Source: Pegoplata infirma (lineage: Eukaryota; Arthropoda; Insecta; Diptera; Anthomyiidae). From it: a stretch of 64,000 bases of DNA. The DNA lies in contig OY992538.1 of assembly GCA_963921195.1 (NCBI GenBank), positions 231,253,462-231,317,461 on the forward strand, given 5' to 3'. The notes below the pieces were generated by a model. The model saw only the letters and a list, made by a program, of their open reading frames with translations, had not been told where the DNA came from and did not search any database. Shown one piece after another: positions 9,831-19,770 of the stretch; position 1 is the stretch's first letter; every line of letters begins with the position of its first letter. The position numbers and the translations under genes are program-made.

Positions 9831-10446
9831 TTTATACCCTCCACTTAGGGATAGAGGGTATATATAAGTTTGTCATTCCGTTTGTAACTCATCGAAATAT
9901 CGGTCTGGGACCCCATAAAGTATATATATTCATGATGCCCGATCGATTTTAAGACATTCTAGCGATGTCCGTCTGTCCGTCTGTCTGTGGAAAATGCTCT
10001 CGCGGACAAAATATTGCACAGAGATGACTGAAACTTAAAATATATATTGGAAGTTCTCCCGAGAAGTTTGGTATTGCATTTGAGCGATATCGGTTCAGCG
10101 GTTCAAAAGTTATGAACGAAAATGTAAGCACACCTCAAAAATTTCAGTACATTCAACATAACCTAAAAATACAAAATGCTCTAATTCGGCTTCTGGTTGA
10201 CATATGTGAACATAATTGAACACAAAATGGTATTTAAACAAGTACGAACATATTTTTTGACAAAAAAAGAAAAAAAACGCGGATTTTTTTTTTACCAAAA
10301 TTTTTTTTCGCGGAAATTTTTTTTCAATTTTTTTTTTTTTTCAAAAGTAATTTCCTTTTAAATAAAGTTTTTTGCAATAATCTTTTTGAAATTGTGGAGG
10401 GTATCACTACATTCGGCAAAGCCGAATTTAACTTTTTTACTTGTTT
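9831..10446 (+). mobile_element. mini-me-like element, subfamily A, copy 2 (complete)
   Basis: Starts TTTATACCCTCCACTTAGGG, then GGGTATATATAAG, the core GTTTGTCATTCCGTTTGTAA, CATCGAAATATCGGTCTGGG, a GTCTGTCCGTCTGTCTG microsatellite, and ends with the hairpin ATTCGGCAAAGCCGAAT followed by TTAACTTTTTTACTTGTT. At about 616 bp it is a good reference copy for subfamily A. It is non-coding and lies between two copies of a 120-bp repeat. Confidence 0.88.
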
Positions 10447-10477
10447 TTAATCTAATTCTGACACTTTTTCTTCAGAT

Positions 10478-10600
10478 TTTGAGAAATTTTTGCTTAATAA
10501 AAAAATTTTAGATTCTAAAATATTTTTCCAATCGTAAAAGTGAGATTCTAAATATCTTTTTTCTATAAAAAAAAAGTCTCAGCAATATGGGGATTATATT
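10478..10600. repeat. Right copy of the ~120-bp direct repeat
   Basis: GAGAAATTTTTGCTTAATA, TTTTTCCAATCGTAAAAGTG, AGATTCTAAATAT and AAGTCTCAGCAATATGGGG match 9715-9830 in order and orientation, with small differences. This is far longer than a target-site duplication, so the element probably inserted between two pre-existing tandem units. Confidence 0.85.
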
Positions 10601-11550
10601 TTCCAATTTAACTAATTTTTCCACTTTTCTTAAATATTCTAAAACAAAAGACTTAAGACAAAAACTTGCTAATCACATTTTTATGTATTATCATTCATAA
10701 TTTTTGTAATATGAAATTCAAATATTTTGTAATAGGAATTTTTATTTATGCAATTGTTATTAAAGTTTTATTTTATTATTATTTGATTATCATTATTAGT
10801 TTTCTTAAAACTGTGGCTTATAAGGTATCAATTGTCTATACACCGGCTAAAAGCTAACTCTGACTTACCAAATAACTGACTGACTGACTGGCTGACTGAC
10901 TGTCTGACTAGCCAAACAAATCTGGTATATAATAGAACGAACACCTGATTATTTTTTTTTTTATAATTTCTACGTGCTACGATTGGTATGTTATTAAAAA
11001 ATAAACATAAAATTAACCAGATAAATTGCATACCAAATACTAGTATTAAACAAAAAAAAATATATATAAATCTAATAAAAAATAAAACAGAAAAAATAGA
11101 TTTATTTTTATTGTTATTGGATAGCTGTAAGTTTTTTTTATGATGGCATGAGGTCTATATATTTTTTATTATCAATTTTTTTATGATGTTATATATAATA
11201 ATTTATAATTCAAACCTTTTTTTATATTTTTAAAAATTTTATAGGATTTTTTTTCTCTAAATGGGTTTTATGTTTCATTTTAAAATTTAAAGCTTACGCA
11301 CCCATATTTTTTTTTTATAACTTGACAATGTGTGGCATTAATTGTTTATTTTGTACATAAAACTTCTTTAATGCTTTCATAAAAATATTTTTAAAACATA
11401 ATATATTATTAAAAAAATAAACTTCAAAAATATTTAAAATATTTTTTTAATATTATTGTTATTTTATTAGTAATTTTTTGTTAAATTTTAAAAAAACTTT
11501 CTTTACATAATTTTTTTGTTTAACCTTCTTTTTTTTCTTTCTTTCATCAG
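10601..11550. other. AT-rich unique sequence with (ACTG)n
   Basis: T-rich sequence with a short (GACT)n microsatellite at about 10867-10909, and one copy of a dispersed 30-bp motif at 10641-10668. It ends in a strong pyrimidine tract CTTTCTTTCATCAG, the candidate acceptor for 11551. No gene recognised. Confidence 0.45.
10641..10668 (-). repeat. Dispersed 30-bp motif, copy 1
   Basis: AAAACAAAAGACTTAAGACA then AAAACTTG. This is the reverse complement, with small changes, of the motif ACAAGTTTGTTGCTTAAGTC + TTTTGTTTT found at 23917 and 24117; another reversed copy is at 17713. Function unknown. Confidence 0.6.
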
Positions 11551-11638
11551 TCCATGATTAGTATGCAACTCTCACCATTGTACACTTACTCAGACCATAT
11601 TTGTAGAATTTACTTTTATAAAAAAAAAACTCAAGAAG
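11551..11638 (+). CDS. Candidate coding exon, weak
   Basis: Acceptor TTTCTTTCTTTCATCAG and donor GAAG|GTAAAA bracket 88 bases. Only phase 0 is open, which is the phase in which the candidate exon at 7089-7135 ends. It would give 29 codons beginning SMISMQLSPLYTYSDH and leave one extra base. The second half is K-rich because of a poly-A run, which weakens the case. Not recognised as any protein; could be chance. Confidence 0.18.
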
Positions 11639-12080
11639 GTAAAACGAAACAAAAAACACTTTGCAAAAAAAAATCGACAACAACAACTTAACTTAACCAT
11701 TAATGCAAACAACCTCTGTGGTTTAAAACTTTTAACAAACAGCAACAAAAAAAAATAAAATATATATAAAACAAAACAAATTTACCAAATTTGGTTTAAA
11801 ATTGTTGTATTTACAGTTCCCAGTAAATAAGCAATAAACAGACGTCAATAAAACAAATCAATATATAAAAATTTAAACTGCAACAATGTTGACATATGGT
11901 CAACATTGCAACACGTGCGTTGCTCTGTTTTTTTTTTGTACTTGTTGTACTCTAAACTACCTCTTCTTTTTTTTCTGTACGTTTTTTGCACTTCTTTTTA
12001 TATATTGCCATGGGACAATAATGTCAAATTTGCGGATTTGGCTAAGGATTTAGCGATTTTTGAAGATTTTAATACAAGAA
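11639..12080. other. AT-rich unique sequence with a small hairpin
   Basis: No gene. At 11884-11908 CAATGTTGAC and GTCAACATTG form a perfect 10-bp stem with a 5-base loop. The rest is A-rich or T-rich. Confidence 0.5.
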
Positions 12081-12084
12081 ACGG

Positions 12085-12275
12085 CTGTGACTCAAAATAA
12101 TATGTGAGTATTACGTAATGCATGAAAAATATAAATGCATTAAATATAAATGTAATACATATGGTAAGCGGTAATGAAAAATAATGCATATTTTACCATT
12201 TTTTGGCGAACCATTACATGGTAATGCATCGAATAACCATTACCATTTTTATGGTTTTTCTGGGTAAGCTTCGCT
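12085..12275. mobile_element. Half of an ATGCATTACC palindromic MITE
   Basis: Rich in GTAATGCAT / ATGCATTAC words (TTACGTAATGCATGAAAAAT, GGTAAGCGGTAATG, AATAATGCATATTTT, ACATGGTAATGCAT). It ends with AATAACCATTACCATTT and TTTTCTGGG, followed by TA. The order matches the right half of the element at 44969-45390 and the reverse of that element's left end. The other half is missing here. Confidence 0.6.
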
Positions 12276-12289
12276 GGACCTTAATTTGA

Positions 12290-12435
12290 AATTTGGATCA
12301 AATAACTCTTACTTAAACCTTATTTTAATAGGTATCCTTTTAAACTTTAGCACAAAAAATTTTTCGTGTATTCTCAAATCATTATTCCAAATTCAAAAGG
12401 AATCGGACAAGTCCTGTTTGTAGTCCCCACACTAA
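12290..12435 (+). mobile_element. Fragment of mini-me-like family G
   Basis: Shares GAAATTTGG, TTATTTTAATAGGTATC, ATTCCAAATTCAAAAGGAAT and CCTGTTTGTAGTCCCCA(C) with the complete family G element at 28239-28784, in the same order. The ends are absent. Confidence 0.6.
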
Positions 12436-12449
12436 AAAATGTCAAATTT

Positions 12450-12535
12450 ACGGATTGGACCCCATTATGTTTATACTTTATTGATCCGTAAAGGTTTCTA
12501 TAACATTCTAGTGATATACATATTTCTGTTTGTAT
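12450..12535 (+). mobile_element. Diverged mini-me-like fragment
   Basis: GGATTGGACCCCATTATG then TATACTTTATTGATCC and ACATTCTAGTGATATACATA follow the order of the mini-me core (GACCCCATAAAGTATATA, ATTCTAGCGATGTCC). Only this part remains, and the GTCY microsatellite has decayed. Confidence 0.5.
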
Positions 12536-12539
12536 GTGT

Positions 12540-12880
12540 TTGTCGTTTAAAAAAGTTTTTGATGAAAAAAGTTTTTGATAAAAAAGTTTTTGATGAAAAA
12601 AGATTATTAATCAAGAAAAATTTTTGATGAATAAAAATTGATGAAAAAAATAATGAAAAAAATATTGATGAAAAAAAGTATTTGTGAAAAAAAATATTGA
12701 TAAAAAAAAAATATTGATAAAAAAAAATATTGATGGAAAAAAAATTTGAAGAAAAAAAAAAATTATGGAAAAAACATTGATGAAAAAAAAAATATTGATG
12801 AAGAATATTGATGAAAAAAAAATCTTGATGAAAAAAAAATATTGATGAATAAATAAAATATAATATTGATAAAAAAAATT
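12540..12880. repeat. (GATGAAAAAA)n degenerate low-complexity array
   Basis: Repeats of TTGATGAAAAAAA and variants, with spacing of about 15-20 bp. The same kind of array precedes the same unique segment at 59930-60095 and 60640-61085, so the array and that segment appear to belong to one repeat unit. Non-coding. Confidence 0.75.
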
Positions 12881-13050
12881 ATAAAAAATTATGTTACGTT
12901 TTATTCACCACGATGTGAATTATTATCCAAGTTACAAATTTTTGGTTTTAAGAAAATGAAAACAGTGATTCTTATTTTCTTTTTTGTTAAACGTTAGCGT
13001 ATATAGTCAAACTGAGGTGGCGTCCTGCAACTTTTTTTAAAATTAGACAC
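12881..13050 (+). repeat. Repeat E, copy 1, left part
   Basis: TTACGTTTTATTCACCA, GTGAATTATTATCCAAGTTA, TTTTTGGTTTTAAGAAAATG, TAGTCAAACTGAGGTGGCGT and CCTGCAAC...TTAGACACC match 61086-61302 closely. The unit is split: its continuation AGCCTAAAAACTTTATCATG lies at 13463, after an insert of about 410 bp. Nature unknown. Confidence 0.75.
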
Positions 13051-13462
13051 CATTCCCGTTTTTGTTATTCAAGTTTTCGCAGAACAAAGTTGCAGGACAG
13101 TAAAATGCGAAAAGTCAGTTTTTGTGCTGATTTACAACGTTTTTGTTTCATTTCACATGCGAGAAATCTTTCGACTTGTGAGTTCTAATCAAAAATTTTA
13201 TTTTTTCACGTTAGAAAATTTACTATCACTTAAAAAAGGGTATTGTGGAGGGTATTCAGAGATTCGGCCAAGTCGAATTTAACTTTTCAACTTGTTTTTT
13301 CAAAATTTTGGCAAAAATCAAATAGTTGGCTTTAGACAGTTCTTTTGTGTTTTTTTACTCAGAAACCGTAAGTTGTACGAAAAAACTTTGTGCGACAATA
13401 TTATTGATAAAATTATGGAGATTTAAAATTTAGAAACAAAAAAAAAAAATACAGAAATCCGA
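13051..13462. repeat. Insert in repeat E: mini-me subfamily C end plus F unit
   Basis: At 61290-61325 repeat E runs continuously from TTAGACACC to AGCCTAAAAAC. Here about 410 bp lies between, with GACACC at the left junction and GACAC at the right. The insert holds a subfamily C terminal piece (13188-13297: hairpin ATTCGGCCAAGTCGAAT, then ACTTTTCAACTTGTT) and a partial unit of the F repeat. A short inverted repeat, CCTGCAACTTT / AAAGTTGCAGG, spans its left edge. Confidence 0.6.
13298..13450 (+). repeat. Repeat F, partial unit 1
   Basis: GGCAAAAATCAAATAGTTGG, TTTAGACAGTTCTTTTGTG, TACTCAGAAACCGTAAGTTG, GCGACAATATTATTGATAAA and ATGGAGATTTAAAATTTAG. The same run is found at 15770-15900 and, diverged, at 15440-15560, 26590-26690 and 28085-28175. 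Confidence 0.75.
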
Positions 13463-13489
13463 CACAGCCTAAAAACTTTATCATGTTAT

Positions 13490-14245
13490 CAGGTGCGGAT
13501 CCACGAGAGAAAAGGAAATTTTCGGGCCCCCCCCAAAACGAATTTGAAAAAAAAAGAAAGAAAAGGAAATAATCTGATAATTTTTTGTATAAAAAATGTC
13601 TAAGAATCCTAAAATTTTTCTAAACAAAATGTGTCGGAATGTTGAAATTTTTCTACATGAAAAAAGTCTCGAAGTATACAAATTTGTCTTTAGAAAAAAT
13701 AAGAGAATTTTTCTATAGGAAAAATTTGGGAATTTTTTTGTAGAAAAAATTTAGATATTTTTGGGAGTTTTTCTATAGAAAAATTTTAAATTTTTCTTCG
13801 AATGTTTCTATATATTTTTTTTGTTTTTTTTTATCTTTAAATTTTAATTTTAAGATTTTCTTCGAATGTTTCTATATAATTTTTTTTTTTTTATTTTTTT
13901 TAAGAAACTTCTAACAATTTTTCTAAAGGAAAAATTTGAGAATTTTTTAATTGAAAAAATCTGAGAGTTTTCTAAAGAGAAAATCTGATAATGTTTCTTT
14001 CAAAAAAATCTGAAAAAATGGGTAAAAAGGAAAGAGAAAAAGAAAATAAAATGATATTTTTTTAATCTTTAAATTTTTTTATAGTAAAAAAGTCTCGAAT
14101 CTATAGATTTTTTTATAGGAAAAATAAGAAAATTTTTTTCCGGGAAAATTTTAGAATTTTTCTGCAGGAAAAATATTTTTGAATCTAAAGAAAATCACAG
14201 ATTTAGTGTAATTTTTCCTATAGAAAAATGTCTCAGAATCTAAGA
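13490..14245. repeat. Palindromic minisatellite, block 2
   Basis: Degenerate units of roughly 35-40 bp built from AATCTGAGA, ATTTTTCTATAGAAAAA and TCTGAGAATTTTT. A full unit is nearly its own reverse complement around TATA: GAGACTTTTTC ... GAAAAAGTCTC. The block runs directly into the mini-me-like copy at 14246. No coding potential. Confidence 0.75.
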
Positions 14246-15290
14246 TTTTTATACCCTCCACTCTAGTGATTGAGGGTATATATAAGTTTGTCATTCCGTT
14301 TGTAACACATCGAAATATTGGCCTAGGACCCCATAAAATATATATATTTATGATCCTCGATCGATTTTAAGTCGATCTAGCGATGTCCGTCCGTCCGTCC
14401 GTCCGTCTGTCTGTCCGTCCGTAGAAAACACGCTAACTTTTGAAAGACTTTACAGAGGCTACTGAAGTTTGGCATATATGTTTGTCATTTACCTGGTCAG
14501 GTTGGTATTGCAATCCAGCCAAATCGGTCCAGTGGTTCAAAAGTTATGAGCAAAAGAGTAAATTTCGGCAAGGGTGTTTCACGAATTTACGAGATAAAAA
14601 ACACGATAACTTTCGAAAGACAATAATGAGACTACTGAAGCTTGGCATGAATCTTTGCCGTTCCCCGGGTCTTTTTGGTTTTAAATTTCAGCTCAATCGG
14701 TCCAGTGGTTCAAAAGTTATAAGCGGAACCCTGAATTTCAGATTAGTTTCATCTAAAATGCCACGTGTTTTAACAAGTTTTAAAAGCATTGGTGGTAACT
14801 AAACAATGCTTTTCAAACTTGTTTAATTTTAAAGCAATGCTTTTTAAACTTGTTTAGTTTTAAAAGCATTGGTAACTTAAAAATTACTCTCGAAAAAAAT
14901 TTTGCACTCAAAAAAAATTTTACACTCAAAAAAAATTTTAAACTCAAAAAAAAATTTTACACTCAAAAAAAAATTTATACAAAAAAAAATTTAGTTCTTT
15001 TTTTACAAAAATGATAATATTTTGTGTACATACTTACGTGCATTCACTCAGAAATATTTTTACAGTAAAAAAACATTACACTCGAAAAAAATTTACACTC
15101 GAAAAAAAATTAGTAATTTTTCTTTTTTTTTTAAAAAATGACAAAAAAAAAAATTTTTTACTCAAAATAAAATATTTATAATCAAAATTGTTAATTTTTT
15201 CACGTTAAAAAATGTAATACCCTTTAAAAAAATGCATTGTGGAGGGTATTCATAGATTCGGCAAAGTCGAATTTAACTTTTCTACTTGTT
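14246..15290 (+). mobile_element. mini-me-like element, subfamily C (near complete)
   Basis: Starts TTTTATACCCTCCACTCTAG, GAGGGTATATATAAGTTTGT, the core CATTCCGTTTGTAACACATC and a long GTCC/GTCT microsatellite (14387-14422). The interior holds AACACGC(T)AACTTT, ACCTGGTCAGGTTGGTATTG and GGTCCAGTGGTTCAAAAGTT in two imperfect copies (near 14440 and 14610). It ends GTGGAGGGTATTCATAGATT, the hairpin ATTCGGCAAAGTCGAAT and CTTTTCTACTTGTT. The 120-codon frame at 14440-14802 lies inside the duplicated interior and resembles no protein. Confidence 0.82.
14808..14990. repeat. TTTAAAAGCATTGG repeats and ACACTCAAAAAAAATTT array
   Basis: Within the subfamily C element, AAGCATTGGT / CAATGCTTTT words alternate in both orientations (14780-14875) and can pair. 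They are followed by five or six units of CACTCAAAAAAAATTTT with a period of 17-19 bp. A looser continuation lies at 15055-15110. Confidence 0.75.
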
Positions 15291-16001
15291 GGAGGGTGTA
15301 AGAGCAAATCCATGGGAAATTTTACTGACGGACCAACGATTTTAGTAATTTTTGGTTATTTGAAAGAAATTCATAAATGATTAAAAATCATATTTTTTTA
15401 GATCAGTACCTTGGAAAATATGGGCGTTTAAAAAAGCTTTTTTTTACTGTTGACTTTTAGACAGTTTTTTTAAATTTTTGTACTCGGAAACCATAAGTCG
15501 TGCCGAAAAACATGTAAAAATAATAGTGTAGATAAAATAATGAAGATTTAAAATTTAGAAAAAAAATTCTTTTTTAAAAATTGCAACAAAAAATTTTGAA
15601 AACGATCTTTGAATGTCCTTTTTTCCTGGCAACTACACCATGGATTTTCAAACGAAAAATTTTGTGTTAAAAGTTTAGAGTACCATTTTAGCGCTATTAA
15701 AATTTCAGAGAGGTGGTTTTTCTTATTGTTGAGCAAATAGCTAAATATTTGATTTTTTTTTCAAAATTTTGGCAAAAAATCAAATAGTTGGCTTTAGACA
15801 GTTCTTTTGTGTTTTTTTACTCAGAAACAGTAAGTTGTACGAAAAAGCTTTGTGCGACAATATTATTGATAAAATTATGGAGATTTAAAATTTAGAAACA
15901 AAAAAAATTTCAAAAAAAATTCAGCAAAAATATTTTAAAACCATATTTGAATGTCTGTTTTTCCTAGGAAGGACACCATGGATTTACCAAAACAAAATTT
16001 T
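15291..16001 (+). repeat. Repeat F array, two units of ~336 bp
   Basis: AAGATTTAAAATTTAGAAA recurs at 15542 and 15876, 336 bp apart. A unit reads: ACCATGGATTT(T)CAAA, TTTTGTGTTAAAAGTTTAGA, GCGCTATTAAAATTTCAGAG, AGGTGGTTTTTCTTATTG, AAATATTTGATTTTTTT, GGCAAAAAATCAAATAGTTG and GTTGTACGAAAAAGCTTTGT. The second unit is split by a hAT MITE at 16002. No coding potential. Confidence 0.78.
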
Positions 16002-16482
16002 TAGTGTCCGACCGAATACACCTTTTTTGGCCGAAGCCGAATATTCGGCAAAATTTTCACTATTCGGCCGAAACCGAAGCCGAAGCCGAATATTCCAAAA
16101 AAAAAAAATTTATTTAGTAAAAACAAGAAAAAAATAAAACTCGACTTGGCGGAATACACAAATGTATAAAAATGTTGTTCAGAAGGATTTATTTTGAGCA
16201 AAAAACTTTTTTTAGGCATTTTTGAAAATAAATTTTTGTTTTAGAGTAATTTTTTTTCGATCGAAAAATTTGTTTGTGTGTAAAATATTGTTTTAGCTGC
16301 AAAAACACTTAATAATATATTTTTGTGGCTTACTAATGTGATTCAAAGTGTGTTTAGTGGGTTTTTCAACACGCGAGTACAAATTTTATACAATTATTCG
16401 GTATTCGGCCATTTTCGGCCAAAAATGTGGCCGAAGCCGAATAGTGCTTTTTGGCCGAAGCCGAATATTCAGTCGGACACAA
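16002..16482. mobile_element. hAT-type MITE, CGGCCGAA-repeat family, copy 2
   Basis: Ends TAGTGTCCGACCGAATA and TATTCAGTCGGACACAA; perfect 8-bp target duplication AAAATTTT (15994-16001 and 16483-16490). Both end regions are runs of GGCCGAAGCCGAATATTCGG. The ends differ by only a few bases from those of the element at 1310, so this is a related family. The 481-bp interior is AT-rich and non-coding. Confidence 0.88.
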
Positions 16483-16790
16483 AAAATTTTGTATTAAAGT
16501 GTAGAATGTCCTTTTAACGCTGTTAAAATTTCAGGGAGGTGTTGTTTCGTGTTGTCGAGTCATAAATTTTCAAAGTTGGTGATAAAGTTGAATTTTTGAT
16601 TTTTTGCCAAAATTTTGATAAAAAAATCAAATATTTGGATATCTATCAAACTTTGAAAATTTATTGCTCAACAATAGGAAAAAACACCTCTCAGAAATTT
16701 TTACAGCGTTAAAAGGACATTCTAAACTTTAATATACAATTTTGCTTTTGGAAATCCATGGTGTCCTTCCCAACAAAAAAGAGCATTTTT
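16483..16790. repeat. Repeat F: end of unit and an inverted unit
   Basis: After the hAT MITE the F unit resumes (TTTTGTATTAAAGTGTAGAA, GCTGTTAAAATTTCAGGGAG). From about 16600 the same unit appears in reverse: ACCTCTCAGAAATTTTTACA, GCGTTAAAAGGACATTCTAA and GGAAATCCATGGTGTCCTTC. The two form an inverted repeat with arms of about 150 bp. Confidence 0.72.
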
Positions 16791-18200
16791 GTTGAAATTA
16801 TATTATATAAATTCATGATCCTTGCAAAACCGAAATTTTTTTTTTGCAAAACTCAGTTTCGCGTTTATTAACCACATAATTGACATTACTTATCAAACAA
16901 CCAGTATATTGTTATTTTGTTGACAATATTTTTTTTTCTTTTTTTTTTTACTTTTCAAACATTATTAAAGTGTTTCTATATGTAAGAGTGAATTTCGCGG
17001 GAATTCATCATTCAAGCGTGCTTAGGTGAATTTGACCACAAATGGAGTTATCAAACCAAATACGTCTCTTTCATATTGAATGTGTATATTGATTTTTTTT
17101 TTTGTTATTCTTCGATGTTGTTGTTCAACTCACTAAAGGATTTTAGTTAGATTCTAAAGAACTCTTAAAAGTATTGATTTTTTTTTTATTTTTTTTGCTG
17201 TACTGTCTTGTTGCATGTTGTTGTTTTAACTCTCAAAGGGTATGTTTTTATTTTGTTGTTTATAAGTGTTTTAATTTTTTGTTGTTGTTGTTATTTTCGT
17301 TTCATATTTTTTCTTTTCTGCCTCCTTATGCCAGAGGAGTGGCCTCAGCCTGTGTTATCTTGGCTACTGTATTTTTATAAGTAATTTTTTAACATGACCA
17401 CTTATTAGACATGTTTGGTAACATGACGCAAATCAATCTTATTCTTTTAAAAAAAAAATTAAAAAAAAACATCTAAACGTGCTTCAGTTTTTACCAGATT
17501 TCTTCTAATGGTTGCTTGGCTTTGTGTGTGTTTTTTAAAGACTGTCTACTGGTATAACAACAACATTATATTGGTTGTATGGCAAAACTATTATAGAAAT
17601 GTTAGTTTTTTTTTTTCTTTATGCTAAAATTATAATTTATTTTTGTTATATATATATTTAGCATAATTTCTAATAATTTTCTTAAGAAAATTTTCTATTT
17701 TTTCTAAAAAAAGAAACAAAAGACTTAGGAAACAAACTTGTTTTATGAACAACAAAAAAATTAAAATTTATTTTATGGCCTAAAAGAAACAGATGTTTTA
17801 ATTTAAAATATTGATGTTTTTGGTATCATCAGTTAGATACCAGAACGCAACTGTATTATAAATTATAATTTTTAAAATATTACAAAAATAATTTATAGAG
17901 TCAGCGAATTGAATATGATGAAAATATTGAAATATGATTAATTTAATGTTGTTTGGCTTTAATAACTCAACAAATTTTATGGCATAAAAAATTATTCAGG
18001 AATTGTTAATCAACAAATTTTAGATATTTTTGGAGTTTAAGGAAGGAATTTTTCAAGAATATCAAAACCTTTTTTTGAAAAAAAGGTCTAAAAATCTGAA
18101 GATAAAGAAGAGGGATCATTTCAAGTTTTACCCCTCGAAAATTTGTACCAAGCCAAAACATGGATCGATTGGATCTATATTTTAAGAGATCTTTAGTTTG
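16791..18200. other. AT-rich unique sequence, no gene seen
   Basis: No shared repeats apart from one copy of the 30-bp motif. A TTGTTGTTGTT run lies near 17282. The 68-codon frame at 17174-17380 is F/L/V-rich; it ends with SACVILATVFL and looks like T-rich chance translation. No splice-bracketed frame convinced me. Confidence 0.5.
17713..17744 (-). repeat. Dispersed 30-bp motif, copy 2
   Basis: GAAACAAAAGACTTAGGAAA then CAAACTTGTTTT, the reverse complement of the motif at 23917 and 24117 with a couple of changes. Confidence 0.62.
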
Positions 18201-18575
18201 AAGAAAAGTTAAATTCGACTTAACCGAATCCATGAATGTGCTCCACTTTGCCCTTTTTAAGTGATAAAATTTTCTTTTAGCGTGAAAAAAATAACAATTT
18301 TTTTAGTCATTTTTGTAAAAAAAAAAAAAAATTACTTTATTTTTTTTTCCAGTGTAAAATATTTTTTGAGTGTAAATTTTTTTTTTTTTTTTGAGCGTAA
18401 TTTTATTTTAGTGTAAAAATATTTTTTGTTGACAAAAATGCACTCTAAAATATTTTTCTGACTTACCAATGTTTTTAAAGCTTGGTTTTTCAACATGGGA
18501 ATTTAAGGGGAAGCCTATCTGAAATTCACGATTTTTCTCATAACTTCTGGACCCATTTTGCTGAAATTCAATACT
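18201..18575 (-). mobile_element. mini-me-like subfamily C, truncated
   Basis: AAAGTTAAATTCGACTTAAC and CGAATCCATGAATGTG form the hairpin end. They are followed by TTAAGTGATAAAATTTTCTT, a GAGTGTAAATTTTTT low-complexity stretch and CTTACCAATGTTTTTAAAGC. It stops at TGCTGAAATTCAATACTA, where the K repeat complex begins. The core and GTCY parts are missing. Confidence 0.7.
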
Positions 18576-18588
18576 ATTTGGGAAAAAG

Positions 18589-19770
18589 GGTAAATTCTTA
18601 AAAGCGCTTAAGTATGCGATTTTTAAGTTTTAAAATTTAAATCTCATTTTTGAAAATGTTTGTACTCTTCGATTTTTTGAAATTTTGTTGTGTAAAATTT
18701 CTATCGATTCTACAAATTTTTTGCCCAGGAGGATCGTGGGATAACGATTATTACAATTTTTTTAGAAAATTTTATTGTAATTTTTCAATCTTAAAATCAT
18801 TCCTACTGCTCCAATGGTTCGTCATAGAGGGGTCATTTATAAGACCGACCCCAATTAATTTTTACGTCTTAACATTTCTTTGGAACAAACTAATACCCTA
18901 TCTCCAATTTCTAAAGGGGCTCCCACACAAAACGACATTTTTTTAAATTTGCTCCAACCGCTATAACTGCCCTTATAATGCCCTTAGAGCAACAAAATGT
19001 ATGACCGACCCACAATAGTTTTTTAGTCCAAACATCTTCTCTAAACACTACTCTCTATCTCTAACTGTTATGGCGGTCCACATACAATTTTTTTTTTTTT
19101 TTGTAAATTTGTTTTATTTAATCAGCTTCTACCGGTAGAATGGTGCGTCCGAGAGGGGTCATTAGTGAGACCGACCCCCATTTATTTTTACCCTCCAACA
19201 TACCTACGCCCTATCTCCACTCCCTAAGTAGGCTTCCATTCAAAATTAAATTTTTACAAAATTTGTTCCAACTGTTATTTGTATGGGAGAGGGTAGGTGT
19301 GTTCAGAGAAAATGTTTGGACTAAAAAAAAATATTGTGGGTCGGTCATACATTTTGTTGCTCTAAGGGCACTATTAGGGCAGTTAGAGCGGTTGGAGCAA
19401 ATTTTAAAAAATGTCGTTTTGTGTGGGAGCCCCCTTAGAAATTGGAGATAGGGTATTAGTTTGTTCCAAAGAAATGTTAAGACGTAAAAATCATTGGGGG
19501 TCGGTCTTATAAATGACCCCTCTATGACGCACCATTGGAGCAGTAGAAATGATTTTAAGATTGGAAAATTACAATAAAATTTTTTCAAAAAATTTAAAAA
19601 AATAGTAATAATCGTTATCCCATGATCCTCCTGGGCAAAAAATTTGTAGAATTGATAGAAGATTTACACAAAAAAATTTCAAAAAAATCGAAGAGTACAA
19701 ACATTTTCAAAAATGAGATTTAAATTTTAAAACTTAAAAATCGCATACTTAAGCGCTTTTAAGAATTTGG
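18589..19770. repeat. Long inverted repeat K1, arms ~470 bp
   Basis: AAAAGCGCTTAAGTATGCGA at 18599 is mirrored by TCGCATACTTAAGCGCTTTT at 19740-19759. The symmetry continues inward through GAGGATCGTGGGATAACGAT, CCAATGGTTCGTCATAGAGG, GGCTCCCACACAAAACGACA and ACAAAATGTATGACCGACCC to about 19075/19285. The spacer holds a diverged direct copy of part of the arm (GTAGAATGGTGCGTCCGAGA). The open frames here (18650-18946 plus; 19211-19588 minus) are arm shadows of each other, not genes. Confidence 0.88.

Noticed and set aside
14440..14802. 120-codon open frame (plus)
   Set aside because: It lies wholly within the duplicated interior of a mini-me-like subfamily C element. The protein has two internally repeated halves mirroring the DNA repeat, and resembles no family.
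19211..19588. 125-codon open frame (minus), the longest in the window
   Set aside because: It is the arm of long inverted repeat K1; the mirror arm gives almost the same peptide at 18650-18946 on the plus strand. Low-indel inverted repeats leave such frames by chance.
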